From F22 sp963675625 (GTDB lineage Bacteria; Bacteroidota; Bacteroidia; Bacteroidales; Bacteroidaceae), in assembly GCA_963675625.1 (NCBI GenBank), contig OY776497.1:2604001-2668000 (forward strand): a stretch of 64,000 nt of DNA, in the 5' to 3' direction. Made by a program: the position numbers and the translations under genes. Positions 1-8,570 of the stretch are shown here, piece after piece. The notes under the pieces were generated by a model. The model was given only the letters and a program-made list of their open reading frames with translations. It was not told where the DNA came from and did no database searches. Positions within the stretch are counted from its first letter, which is position 1. Every line of letters begins with the position of its first letter.

Positions 1-239
1 TGCCTCTTTTAGATATTGGTGGGGATACAGTAACTGTTACAGTGGGTAGCACTTTGCATCCTATGCTTCCAGCCCATCATATATGTAAGATTTGGTTGTA
101 TACTGATAAAGGATTAAAAACTGCTACGCTAGAACCTGAGGCTCAACCTGTAGCTACTTTTGATTTAAAGCCTGATGAAGTTGTGATTGGAGCTTACGAG
201 TATTGCAATTTGCATGGATTGTGGTATGGAGATGCTTAG
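1..239 (+). CDS. Superoxide reductase (desulfoferrodoxin/neelaredoxin family), 3' end only
   Basis: The reading frame is open from the window edge (first full codon at position 3) to the TAG at 237-239, so this is the C-terminal part of a protein that starts outside. The visible 78 residues carry the superoxide reductase iron-site signature: HPM...HHI near the middle and CNLHGLW near the end, which in the family supply the His and Cys ligands of the non-haem iron centre. The enzyme reduces superoxide to hydrogen peroxide in the cytoplasm of anaerobes. Whether an N-terminal desulforedoxin domain exists cannot be seen. It is followed by a strong hairpin. The family call is firm; the subtype is not. 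Confidence 0.88.
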   Translation, partial: PLLDIGGDTVTVTVGSTLHPMLPAHHICKIWLYTDKGLKTATLEPEAQPVATFDLKPDEVVIGAYEYCNLHGLWYGDA

Positions 240-294
240 AATAATGTTTATTTATATTGGGTAGTACACCAGAGTGTACAACTTTATGAAATAA

Positions 295-332
295 GAGGGG
301 ATGTGTCAATTGTTATTATGACACATCCCCTC
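295..332. terminator. Perfect 14-bp stem hairpin between convergent genes
   Basis: Positions 295-308 and 319-332 are exact reverse complements (GAGGGGATGTGTCA against TGACACATCCCCTC) around a 10-nt AT-rich loop. It sits between the convergent superoxide reductase and fimbrillin-like genes, so it can act as a bidirectional terminator. Confidence 0.75.
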
Positions 333-370
333 GTTCGATTGAAATGAAAAGTTGATTATTTGTAATTAAA

Positions 371-1255
371 CTATTGTTTGTGTAAGTCCAATTGAATGAG
401 GTATGTACCACCTGCTTGTATATTTATCGTTTTTTGTGGTAATGCAGCATAATAGTAGAGTGATTCATCTTGACTTGTCATAGACACTCTTACGGTTAGG
501 TCTTGATTGGTAAATGTAACTGGCGCTATCATCATATATGCTGTTACTATGTGCTCTTCGTCTAGCTCAGCATTCTGCAGTGCCAAAGATTGTCTGCTAG
601 TCATAATACTGTGTTCATGATGACTAGGAGACAAACTTTTAACAAACAGTTCTTCTCCAGAATCGACAAATATTTCTAGTTTACTAACTGACCCTTCGCT
701 GTCATCTGGAAAATTAAGAATCCATTTTACTTGTGCCACCAATATATTGAAGACTATGTTTGTGGGAACATGTGCTTCGGCTTGACCTATCATATAATAG
801 AATGATGACAAATTGTTATTATTGTTATTACCTATCTGTACTTGTCCTGTTAGTGGTAGCATTAGTTGGTCAAAACCATTTTCAAGTCCTAATCTACATG
901 CGACTGGATAGATTGTTTTTGACATTCCATTAACCCCGTTTCCAGTAAATACTCCATTTTCAGTTCCAACACCATCTACCAAATGAAACACAGCTCCAGC
1001 ATATTCATCATTGAAGAAACAAAATGTATCTCCGCTATTCCAAGTCACTATTAGTGGGTCAACCGATTCGTCTGGAATTCTTGTTGCTTTTACTGAGGCT
1101 CTTACCGTAATAGTTTGCTCTGTGCCATCTTTATATTCTATATCAATACCATGGTTTGCCTTGCATGCGCAAAACATTATGATTATTTGTATGAATACTA
1201 AATTCTGAAATAAATTACTGGACTTAAATGATGATTGCTTTTTGCCTAGTTCCAT
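371..1255 (-). CDS. Fimbrillin-like (Mfa-like) exported protein
   Basis: The protein is about 294 residues with a basic N-terminus, a hydrophobic stretch ending in MFCAC (a weak lipobox, possible lipid Cys at residue 31) and then a fimbrillin-type domain. The stretch TWNSGDTF...F.L.DG.GT..G.FTG...GM.K.IYP is shared almost position by position with the N-terminal domain of the protein at 13121-15334, so the two are paralogs. A start at 1312 is also open, but the Met at 1255 places the basic residues directly before the signal helix. A run of six Asn lies near residue 145 of this form. It follows the split YjbH pair (1452-3028), separated from it by a strong hairpin. The role is probably a surface or pilus-related lipoprotein; the exact function is unknown. 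Confidence 0.7.
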   Translation of the reverse strand: MELGKKQSSFKSSNLFQNLVFIQIIIMFCACKANHGIDIEYKDGTEQTITVRASVKATRIPDESVDPLIVTWNSGDTFCFFNDEYAGAVFHLVDGVGTENGVFTGNGVNGMSKTIYPVACRLGLENGFDQLMLPLTGQVQIGNNNNNNLSSFYYMIGQAEAHVPTNIVFNILVAQVKWILNFPDDSEGSVSKLEIFVDSGEELFVKSLSPSHHEHSIMTSRQSLALQNAELDEEHIVTAYMMIAPVTFTNQDLTVRVSMTSQDESLYYYAALPQKTINIQAGGTYLIQLDLHKQ

Positions 1256-1384
1256 ATTTTCTACCGTTAATATATACTTGCTGGAAAGTTTTGTAAAAAT
1301 ATATATTAACATTGGTGATTCAAAATATAATATGTATTAATTTGAAATAATGCGTTTTTTTAAAATAATCTAGATAAAAAACTT

Positions 1385-1440
1385 ATACAAAATAAGCTCC
1401 TTTCTTGTCTATTTTGACAAGAAAGGAGCTTATTTTGTAT
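1385..1440 (-). terminator. 25-bp perfect inverted repeat (terminator)
   Basis: Positions 1385-1409 and 1416-1440 are perfect reverse complements with a 6-nt loop. It lies 11 nt after the stop of the YjbH-like operon. Leaving the stem on the minus strand, the sequence runs into AAGTTTTTTATC, which fits an intrinsic terminator. The stem is unusually long for one. Confidence 0.75.
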
Positions 1441-1451
1441 TCTGTATTCTT

Positions 1452-2186
1452 TTAATTAAGAGGGAGGCTTAGTCCTACACCTCCACAAAAGTGTATCCCG
1501 TCTACTAAAATAGCTTGAAATACTACATATTTCCACATCTTTAATTGTGCTGAGGTGATGATAACGTCCCCATTATATTCCGCAGATAGTATTAGGTTGT
1601 CAACGCTATTGGGTTTGTAAGTTACTCCTCCTACAACTCCTCCCCATTGATCCTGGGCATCATCATTTTCATATTGACGATATGTCAAGTGTGTTCCTAG
1701 AGTTCCAAGAGCTACATCAAAGTGTTTTGTGGCAGATATATATGAGTTGACATAGTAATACTTGAAATCTCTTTTTCTAAAGTAGTCTCTTGCATTTTGT
1801 GTCCCAATAGCTATGGCTGGCCATTTTTCGCTTTCTTTTACTGCTCTAATCTTGGCTGAAGTGAACCATGAACGATCTGTAAATGCTTCTTTCCCATTAT
1901 TATCTAGTCCCTTTTTAAAGACACATGTATAGGATAATTCTATCCAACTAAATGGAGTAAAGGCTACATAATGACTAAAAGTATTATACTCTTTCCCTTT
2001 AAATCTTACTTTATCTGGAGTCAATGCTTGATATAAATAGTGACCACCAATACGTCCATTCGATTTTGGAGACATTTCTGCAGTTGGCACATGTACCAAA
2101 CCGCTAATTCCAGTGTACTGTTGTGCTTGAATGGTCGATGCTAAACCTCCTATCAAAAGAATAGCTAGAATCCATAATCTTTTCAT
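1452..2186 (-). CDS. YjbH-like outer-membrane protein, N-terminal-half type
   Basis: The protein has 244 residues with a signal peptide ending near IQAQQ. The mature start (YTGISGLVHVPTAEM, then a Phe-Ser-Trp-Ile-Glu-Leu-Ser-Tyr segment) matches the beginning of the mature part of E. coli YjbH, a protein of about 700 residues tied to exopolysaccharide production, but this protein covers only that first half. Its ATG overlaps the stop of the preceding gene (ATGA, 2183-2186), and the Shine-Dalgarno lies inside that gene's last codons. A paralog lies at 16992-17729. It is probably a beta-barrel partner of the 2183-3028 product in the outer membrane. The YjbH assignment is from remembered family motifs. 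Confidence 0.75.
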   Translation of the reverse strand: MKRLWILAILLIGGLASTIQAQQYTGISGLVHVPTAEMSPKSNGRIGGHYLYQALTPDKVRFKGKEYNTFSHYVAFTPFSWIELSYTCVFKKGLDNNGKEAFTDRSWFTSAKIRAVKESEKWPAIAIGTQNARDYFRKRDFKYYYVNSYISATKHFDVALGTLGTHLTYRQYENDDAQDQWGGVVGGVTYKPNSVDNLILSAEYNGDVIITSAQLKMWKYVVFQAILVDGIHFCGGVGLSLPLN

Positions 2187-3028
2187 CGCATACCTCCTTT
2201 CGTAATTGTAAAGTGACCATCTTGTTCATTATATTCAGGATCTACATGTACCATTTGGCAGGCCTCATCAGATGCACTGATTCTGTTGTCCAAACTGAAA
2301 TTTGATGCTGGACGAATAATAATATCATGACCAACCTCTTTCTTAACTTGAGGGATACGGAAGATTAATTTGAAACCTCCGCCTAAATCACCACCTGAAT
2401 TTTGTGCATATGCACCAATAGAGCAATGTTTATAGTGTTTCCATATTTCTGCTTTGATCCCTTTATCTTCATACAGGTATCTACCAGCCAACAGTCTTAC
2501 TTGAATATTTTCTTTTGCATAGTACGCTGATAAACCAGCTACCGCAGATATTTTGTTGATATATGTTTCACGTTTGTAGCCATCATAAAAAGTCATAATA
2601 CCTGTAGCACTTGCTTGACCTTCTAATGCTAACCAGTCAAAGACGGGGCACAATACTTGCATGTCCAACCCATACCTTTCGTGACTGAACAATCCAGCAC
2701 TCCATTTTACGAATGCCCAATTGTAGTAATTCATTTCTTTGGATAGAGTCAACATACTTGGACGTATGTTGTTATAGCGTTTGCCATAATCATTATAGAG
2801 AGGGATGGCAATTTGCCCAGCAAGAGTTGCATGGTGTGCTAAATGCCATTTAAAACCTGGAGTTAAGTCAAATCTTGCCTGATACATTTGATTAGGCTGG
2901 TCATCGTTATACTGTAAAGTAGCCCCAGAGAATATTTCTACCTTATTACTTTGCCCATGCACGGACAATACGATTGTGCTGAAAGTGAGCAGCACCATAC
3001 CTATTTTTCTTACCGATTTAAACGACAT
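2183..3028 (-). CDS. YjbH-like outer-membrane protein, C-terminal-half type
   Basis: The protein has 281 residues with a signal peptide cleaved near VHGQ. It is rich in alternating hydrophobic and aromatic residues typical of barrel strands. The segment IQVRLLAGRYLYEDKGIKAE followed by SIGAYAQ resembles the C-terminal half of YjbH. The C-terminus TKGGMR is identical to that of the paralog at 16141-16995. It is first in a two-gene operon with the N-terminal-half protein, so the two halves are encoded in reverse order. A minus-strand -7 box lies upstream at 3086-3093. Confidence 0.72.
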   Translation of the reverse strand: MSFKSVRKIGMVLLTFSTIVLSVHGQSNKVEIFSGATLQYNDDQPNQMYQARFDLTPGFKWHLAHHATLAGQIAIPLYNDYGKRYNNIRPSMLTLSKEMNYYNWAFVKWSAGLFSHERYGLDMQVLCPVFDWLALEGQASATGIMTFYDGYKRETYINKISAVAGLSAYYAKENIQVRLLAGRYLYEDKGIKAEIWKHYKHCSIGAYAQNSGGDLGGGFKLIFRIPQVKKEVGHDIIIRPASNFSLDNRISASDEACQMVHVDPEYNEQDGHFTITKGGMR

Positions 3029-3085
3029 ACTTGAAATATAATTTGTTTACTCGATGCATTGTAAGTCTCGTTAATAATTTAGTGC

Positions 3086-3093
3086 CAAAGATA
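3086..3093 (-). promoter_or_regulatory. -7 box TATCTTTG for the YjbH-like operon
   Basis: Read on the minus strand this matches the Bacteroidetes -7 consensus TAnnTTTG, 58 nt upstream of the start at 3028. No clear -33 TTTG is seen at the usual spacing. Confidence 0.5.
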
Positions 3094-3388
3094 CGGACTT
3101 CAACATGATAAAAAAAACTAAGTCCGTTAAAAAATTTTTAGTTATGTATTGGAGGCCCATTCTAATTTAACACGTGTATTGTAGGTGATGGAAGAAATTA
3201 TTACATACTTTGTTTGAAAGCTTTTATTCATATAAATATGCAAAATAAGGCTTTGATAAGTCTCATTTGTATTTTTGTAGGGTATAGATACACTCCTTAT
3301 TGCTCAGTTTTTTGTATTTATTTTGATCAGACTTATTTTGATATAAAAATAAATTAGAAAAACTTGTGAAGAAGATTTTTCAAAAAAT
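3094..3388. other. Non-coding stretch between divergent operons
   Basis: This AT-rich stretch lies between the minus-strand YjbH promoter and the plus-strand B12 promoter. I see no gene, RNA or clear repeat in it. Confidence 0.5.
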
Positions 3389-3420
3389 ATTGTCCTTTTC
3401 AAATAATATATTTAATTTTG
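3389..3420 (+). promoter_or_regulatory. Promoter of the B12 uptake operon
   Basis: ATTG (3389-3392), a 20-nt spacer and TAATTTTG (3413-3420) fit the Bacteroidetes -33/-7 pattern. Transcription would begin within a few bases of the riboswitch 5' end, giving a leader of about 250 nt. Confidence 0.65.
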
Positions 3421-3601
3421 CCACCGTTTTGGTGTCGTTATCTCTTCAAGCTAAGAGTGACGGTGAAAAGGGAATCAGGTGTAAATCCTGGACAGACAAG
3501 CTGCTGTGAGCTCCTCAAACCATTTCTATACTCTCTTAGTCCACTACATAATATATATGCGGGAAGGACGTATAGAAAGGAGCAAGTCAGAATACCTGCC
3601 A
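3420..3601 (+). promoter_or_regulatory. Cobalamin riboswitch
   Basis: The leader contains the conserved core AAAAGGGAATC-AGGTGTAAATCCTG-GACAG, then a GCTGCTGTGAGCTCC element, and ends with a B12-box-like AAGTCAGAATACCTGCC (3584-3600). It lies just after a good promoter and upstream of a BtuB-type receptor gene. The canonical GCCACTGT appears here as GCTGCTGT. Downstream ACCAG and CTGGT segments (about 3610-3640) could form the expression platform. B12 binding would be expected to shut the operon off. Confidence 0.9.
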
Positions 3602-3673
3602 AAATATGTAACCAGCTTTTACTACTTGGTTTCTGGTAGAAGCGAAACGTATTTTTTCGTGAACAATATTTTT

Positions 3674-5698
3674 ATGAAAGCTGCACAGCTGGTTTTAACC
3701 AGTGTGTGTGTGTTGGCGTGGACTCCTCTCCATGGCCAAAGCCGTCTTGATAGTATTCAACGACTGCAAGAAGTTGTCATCGAGGCAGAGCCTTATAAGG
3801 AAGTTATTCCTGTGCAAAGTCTTTCTGGTCTAAAGCTAGAAAAACTAAGTGTTTTGTCTGTAGCGGATGCCCTGCGCTATTTCTCGGGTGTCCAAATAAA
3901 AGACTATGGGGGCATGGGTGGACTCAAAACTGTCGATGTGCGTAATATGGGATCCCATCATGTCGGAGTCTTTTATGATGGAATAGAAGTCGGGAATGCT
4001 CAAAACGGTGTCGTTGACCTTGGCAAATTTAGTTTAGATAACATGGAATCTGTGAGTCTGTACAACGGACAGAAAAGTGATATCTTTCAATCAGCCAAAG
4101 ATTTTGCTTCTGCATCTGCTGTCTATATGCAAACTAAGCGACCTCAATTTAAAGAAGGTGAGTCTACTCATGTCTGCGCGCGCTATCGCACGGGATCTAT
4201 TCAGCTTAACAATCCTTCGCTCCGTATCTCTCATAAGATAACAGATAAACTATCTGCTATGTTTCATGGCGAATATGTTCATAGCAATGGCCAATATAAG
4301 TTCCGTTACCGTCGTCTGTATCAAAATGGTACGGTGGCTTATGACACTACAGCTGTGCGTCACAACAGTGATATTGATGCCTACCGTATTGAGGCTGGGC
4401 TTTTTGGACAGAGTCTACGTAGCAAGTGGGAAGGTAAGTTGTATTATTACCAAAGTGATCGTGGACTCCCTGGGGCTATTGTCAAAAATGTTTTTAGCAG
4501 TGGCGAACGTCAAAAAGACAAAAACTTTTTTGCTCAAGCTAACTATTATCAAGAAATTACGGATAAATATAAGATACAAATCAAGGGAAAATTTGCTTAC
4601 GACTATACTCACTATAAATCTCGTGAAACTGTTGAATTTATGGACGAAGATGTGACCAAAAAGATGCAGTTTGACAATGAGTACTATCAACAAGAAACTT
4701 ACCTCAGTTTAGTACAAGGTCTTCGCATTACTCCTATCTGGGATATGTCATTGGCCATTGATGCTAATTACAATAAGCTCAATGCGACTATGCATGGAGT
4801 AGGGACGCCTTTTAGTTATCCTCAGCGATATACTATTCTCGCTTCTTGGGCCAATGCTGTCAATCTAGGCGCTTTAAAGGTTCAAGGGTCACTTGTGGGT
4901 ACTTATGTTAGTGAGAAAGTGCGTCACAACACGGCAGCGCCGGACAAACATGAGTTAAGTCCAGCCATTTTTATTGGTTATCGTCCTTATGCAGATAGTC
5001 CATGGAATCTGCGAGCATTCTATAAGAACATTTTTCGTATGCCTACGTTCAATGACTTATATTATGCTCAAATAGGCTATGCACAGTTAAAACCTGAGCA
5101 TACCGATCAGGTGGATGTTGGATTTACCTATAAAATACCTCACTTTCGCATCCAAGCAGATGCTTACTATTCTCGCATTACTGATAAAATTATCGCTTCG
5201 CCAACAGGAAGTAGTTTTCGTTGGATGATGACCAATATGGGTTTAGTTGAAACAAAAGGGATTGATGCTAGCGCAGAAATTACCGTTCCACTTGGCCCAG
5301 TGATGAGTCGTTTGAATTTGACTTATGGGTATAGTAAAGCCCAAGATTTTACGAAAATCAATGGGAAAGAGATGTCTAGTTATGGCGATCAAATTCCCTA
5401 TACTCCATGGCATAGTGGATCGGCTATTGCAGGTTTAACTTGGAGAGAGTGGGGAGTCAATTACTCTTTTATCTATGTGGGTGAACGCTATGATGGTGCA
5501 GTCAATAATATAGCCCGTAATCATGTAGAACCTTGGTACACTCACGATCTTTCTCTTGATTATACCTTGCGTTATAAAAAGTACAGTACACGGTTTTCGG
5601 CCGAAGTCAATAATGTTTTAGATCAGCATTATGACGTTGTTTTGAATTATCCAATGCCAGGTAGAAATTACAAATTTTCTGTAACTGTACAATACTAA
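3674..5698 (+). CDS. btuB: TonB-dependent vitamin B12 outer-membrane receptor (BtuB type)
   Basis: The receptor has 674 residues: signal peptide to about residue 21 (LHGQ), a plug domain at about 35-150, then a barrel ending in the aromatic-rich KFSVTVQY. A longer frame runs back to 3506, but that start lies inside the riboswitch, so the ATG at 3674 with its signal peptide is chosen. The cobalamin riboswitch and the BtuG-like gene 37 nt downstream point to B12 or cobinamide as substrate. It moves the ligand across the outer membrane using TonB energy. No BtuF or BtuCD genes lie in the window. Confidence 0.88.
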   Translation: MKAAQLVLTSVCVLAWTPLHGQSRLDSIQRLQEVVIEAEPYKEVIPVQSLSGLKLEKLSVLSVADALRYFSGVQIKDYGGMGGLKTVDVRNMGSHHVGVFYDGIEVGNAQNGVVDLGKFSLDNMESVSLYNGQKSDIFQSAKDFASASAVYMQTKRPQFKEGESTHVCARYRTGSIQLNNPSLRISHKITDKLSAMFHGEYVHSNGQYKFRYRRLYQNGTVAYDTTAVRHNSDIDAYRIEAGLFGQSLRSKWEGKLYYYQSDRGLPGAIVKNVFSSGERQKDKNFFAQANYYQEITDKYKIQIKGKFAYDYTHYKSRETVEFMDEDVTKKMQFDNEYYQQETYLSLVQGLRITPIWDMSLAIDANYNKLNATMHGVGTPFSYPQRYTILASWANAVNLGALKVQGSLVGTYVSEKVRHNTAAPDKHELSPAIFIGYRPYADSPWNLRAFYKNIFRMPTFNDLYYAQIGYAQLKPEHTDQVDVGFTYKIPHFRIQADAYYSRITDKIIASPTGSSFRWMMTNMGLVETKGIDASAEITVPLGPVMSRLNLTYGYSKAQDFTKINGKEMSSYGDQIPYTPWHSGSAIAGLTWREWGVNYSFIYVGERYDGAVNNIARNHVEPWYTHDLSLDYTLRYKKYSTRFSAEVNNVLDQHYDVVLNYPMPGRNYKFSVTVQY

Positions 5699-5735
5699 TC
5701 CGTATTTAAGAAATACACAACATATATATGCTCCC

Positions 5736-6902
5736 ATGAAGAAGATAATCAATAAACATCTACATATAGTGATGTACATTTGTAGTATTCTTGCCCTTTT
5801 ATTAGTTGCTAGTTGTCGAAAGGACGCTATTATCTATACTTCATCCCAGAAGGATGTTGATCCTGGATATAAAAATAGCCCTCTACTTGGATTTTATTTA
5901 CTAAATGAAGGCAATATGGGTATGAATCGTGCGACTATTGATTTTTACGATTTTCGGGCTGGACAATATCACACTGATATTTTTTCAGAACGTAATCCTA
6001 CCATCGTCAAAGAACTTGGAGATGTCGGTAACGATATTCAAATATATGGTAGCAAATGCTATGCAGTGATTAACTGCTCTAATTATATCGAAGTTTTTGA
6101 TGCTTACACGGGTATACATATCAAAGAAATCGAAGTCCCTAATTGTCGCTATATGACTTTTCATGGTAATAAAGCTTATGTCTCTTCATACTCTGGTCCA
6201 GTGGCTATTGATCCTAATGCGGAAATTGGTTTTGTAGCCGAGATAGATACAACTACCTTGGAACTTCAACGCAAAGTGACTGTGGGGTATCAGCCCGATG
6301 AAATTGTTGTTAAGGATAATAAATTATATTGTGCCAATTCAGGCGGTTACCGAGTGCCTGATTATGATACGACTGTTAGTGTAGTTGACTTAGAAAGTTT
6401 TAAGGTAATCAAAACCATTGATGTGGCAATCAATCTTCACCGTTTAGAACTTGATCACTATGGTAATCTTTATGTATCTAGTCGTGGCGATTACTACAAT
6501 GTAGCACCCAATCTATATGTCATAGATACTGAAACAGATACAGTGAAGAAAAAACTCGATATTCCAGTTAGTGAGATGACGCTAAGTGGTGACTCGCTTT
6601 ATTATTATAGTGTAGCCTGGAGTTACAATACAGGTAGTAATACCGTTAATTACGGCATATATGATACCAAGCTGCAAGAAGTCGTCAATGATCATATCAT
6701 AACAGATGGAACTGACCAAGAAATTATGATTCCGTATGGAATTGCCGTTAATCCTATCAATAAAGATGTCTATATAACGGATGCTCAAAATTATGTTGTA
6801 ACAGGTTATGTGTACTGTTTCTCTAAAGAAGGAAAGAAAAAATGGAGTGTTGAGGCCGGTAATATACCAGCTCACTTTGCCTTCTTGTATAAACACCCTT
6901 AG
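5736..6902 (+). CDS. btuG: BtuG-like surface lipoprotein (YncE/DUF5074 beta-propeller)
   Basis: The protein has 388 residues with lipobox LVASC (Cys27), followed by a repeated-blade domain with many segments such as IDTTTLELQRKVTVG, VVDLESFKVIKTIDV and VIDTETDTVKKKLDI, as in YncE/DUF5074 seven-bladed propellers. In Bacteroides, BtuG proteins of this type sit on BtuB at the cell surface and bind B12 and cobinamide very tightly. Its position second in a riboswitch-controlled operon supports the same role. Orthology to a particular BtuG is inferred from context. Confidence 0.83.
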   Translation: MKKIINKHLHIVMYICSILALLLVASCRKDAIIYTSSQKDVDPGYKNSPLLGFYLLNEGNMGMNRATIDFYDFRAGQYHTDIFSERNPTIVKELGDVGNDIQIYGSKCYAVINCSNYIEVFDAYTGIHIKEIEVPNCRYMTFHGNKAYVSSYSGPVAIDPNAEIGFVAEIDTTTLELQRKVTVGYQPDEIVVKDNKLYCANSGGYRVPDYDTTVSVVDLESFKVIKTIDVAINLHRLELDHYGNLYVSSRGDYYNVAPNLYVIDTETDTVKKKLDIPVSEMTLSGDSLYYYSVAWSYNTGSNTVNYGIYDTKLQEVVNDHIITDGTDQEIMIPYGIAVNPINKDVYITDAQNYVVTGYVYCFSKEGKKKWSVEAGNIPAHFAFLYKHP

Positions 6903-6950
6903 AAATTTAATGATCTAGAAAATAATACTATTTTAACTAAAAAATGAATC

Positions 6951-8552
6951 ATGAAACTATTTAACAAGTGGGCATTCTTGCCCCTCATTGCAGTAACTGT
7001 ATTGGTTGGCTGTAAAGACGAAAACGATGTGTACGATGACGGAGATATTCGTCAAAAGATTGATGACATGAAAAACAATGTCCCTCATTTTGCTATTACT
7101 AAGCCTGGATCAGATGAAGATGCGTTCTTTGTGTACAAAGAGACAAAAACATTTGCAATTGAAGCAGAACATGTTTCAGACTTTGAAGTGTTGACACTGC
7201 CTACTGGTTGGAGTGCTAGTTGTGATCAAGAGACTAAAACATTGTCAATTACGGCTCCAAATGATGCCAGTGAGACACTTGATGAACCTCTTGTGATTAG
7301 TATTACAGCACTTGATGAGAAAAAAAATGTGTTGGTGGCTACGCTTGATGTTAAGTTAGAAATATCGGTACCAACAGTAACAAAAGGTGCTCGTTGTAGC
7401 GATATTGTCATTGACCCAGAAGTTCTGAATCCACAAGGAGCTAGTTTCGCTTGGTATCTTGTTGGACAACCAGTCGCTCAATCTGCAGTTGCTGAAACAA
7501 CAAAGGTGGATGCTACTCGTCAATTGGTTGGTTCGGAAAAAGTTTTGCACTTTACTGCTTTACAGACTGGAGACTATACATTTGAGCTTGACGTGACTCG
7601 TGGTGACTTAGTGAAAACTATAACAACAGTTGTAGAAGTAGAGAGTGAGGAGGTGGCTTATAAATCATATATTAATAAAGTGTATGAATACTTGCCTGGT
7701 GTAGGACAGTTTACAAACACTCTTCCAGTATGTGCTGATGGGGACACAGCAGAAGACCTTCGGGCAAAAGCTGAAAATGACCTAGCTAAGGCACGTGCAG
7801 GCATGATTTCCTTAGGAGGATTTGGTGGATATGTCGTATTTGGTTTCGACCACAAGGTGATGAATGTAGCTGGACAGTGTGATCTTCGTATTATGGGAAA
7901 TGCTTTTTGGGCTGCTGCGAATCCTAATCCAGATGGCAATACTCGTGGAGGTAGCTGTGAACCAGGTATTGTAAGTGTTTCTGTGGATGCCAATGGTAAT
8001 GGACTACCAGATGATACTTGGTACGAATTGGCTGGTAGTGAATATAATAAAGACACTACAATCAAAAATTATAGCATTACTTATAATAAACCTGAATCGG
8101 ATCCAAATCCGCCAGTTGAAGAATATATTTCTTGGACAGACAATCAAGGAGGAAGCGGTTGGTTGCCAAAGAATGTTTTTCATAAACAAAGCTACTATCC
8201 AAATTGGATAAGTGGTGATGACTATACGTTAACTGGAACCAAATTAGCAAACAATGCCATTGATGAGAGTGGGAAAGGAACTTATTGGGTGTTGTATTCA
8301 TACCCATGGGGATATGTAGATAATGCCCCTAACAATGATCCCGCATCATGTTTTGACCTAAGTTGGGCTGTAGATTCGGAAGGCCATTCTATGCAACTTA
8401 ATCATATCGACTTTGTAAAAGTACACTGTGCTTTGAATCAGTTAGCTGGGTGGCTGGGTGAAACATCTACAGAAGTTTGCGGAGCCACCGACTTGCATAT
8501 TTCAGGAGAAGTTGTTACAGAAGAAGAAGCGAAGACTTCATATTTAAACTAA
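6951..8552 (+). CDS. Surface lipoprotein of the B12 locus with Ig/PKD-like domains
   Basis: The protein has 533 residues with lipobox VLVGC (Cys21) followed by KDEND, which resembles the acidic export signal of Bacteroidetes surface lipoproteins. Next come a short helix (RQKIDDMKNN), an Ig-like repeat with the pattern P-x-GW-x-A, and a PKD-like region. The C-terminal 270 residues contain a segment DANGNGLPDDTWYELAGSE, probably metal-binding, and many Trp and Tyr residues. The N-terminal 100 residues are paralogous to those of the next gene. A cobalamin-binding BtuH-like role is possible from context but cannot be shown here. Confidence 0.7.
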   Translation: MKLFNKWAFLPLIAVTVLVGCKDENDVYDDGDIRQKIDDMKNNVPHFAITKPGSDEDAFFVYKETKTFAIEAEHVSDFEVLTLPTGWSASCDQETKTLSITAPNDASETLDEPLVISITALDEKKNVLVATLDVKLEISVPTVTKGARCSDIVIDPEVLNPQGASFAWYLVGQPVAQSAVAETTKVDATRQLVGSEKVLHFTALQTGDYTFELDVTRGDLVKTITTVVEVESEEVAYKSYINKVYEYLPGVGQFTNTLPVCADGDTAEDLRAKAENDLAKARAGMISLGGFGGYVVFGFDHKVMNVAGQCDLRIMGNAFWAAANPNPDGNTRGGSCEPGIVSVSVDANGNGLPDDTWYELAGSEYNKDTTIKNYSITYNKPESDPNPPVEEYISWTDNQGGSGWLPKNVFHKQSYYPNWISGDDYTLTGTKLANNAIDESGKGTYWVLYSYPWGYVDNAPNNDPASCFDLSWAVDSEGHSMQLNHIDFVKVHCALNQLAGWLGETSTEVCGATDLHISGEVVTEEEAKTSYLN

Positions 8553-8570
8553 TCTCAATGTAAAAACGTA

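Noticed and set aside
812..836. Asn6-coding trinucleotide run as a phase-variation tract
   Set aside because: The codons are mixed AAT/AAC, in threes, so slippage would not shift the frame.
3478..3500. tRNA-like GTAAATCCTG stretch
   Set aside because: It belongs to the cobalamin riboswitch core; no acceptor stem or anticodon arm is present.
3418..3639. 73-codon frame over the riboswitch
   Set aside because: The sequence is explained by the structured RNA; there is no start signal or protein family.
3506..3673. Upstream extension of the BtuB reading frame
   Set aside because: It lies in the cobalamin riboswitch, and the extra 56 residues would precede a normal signal peptide.
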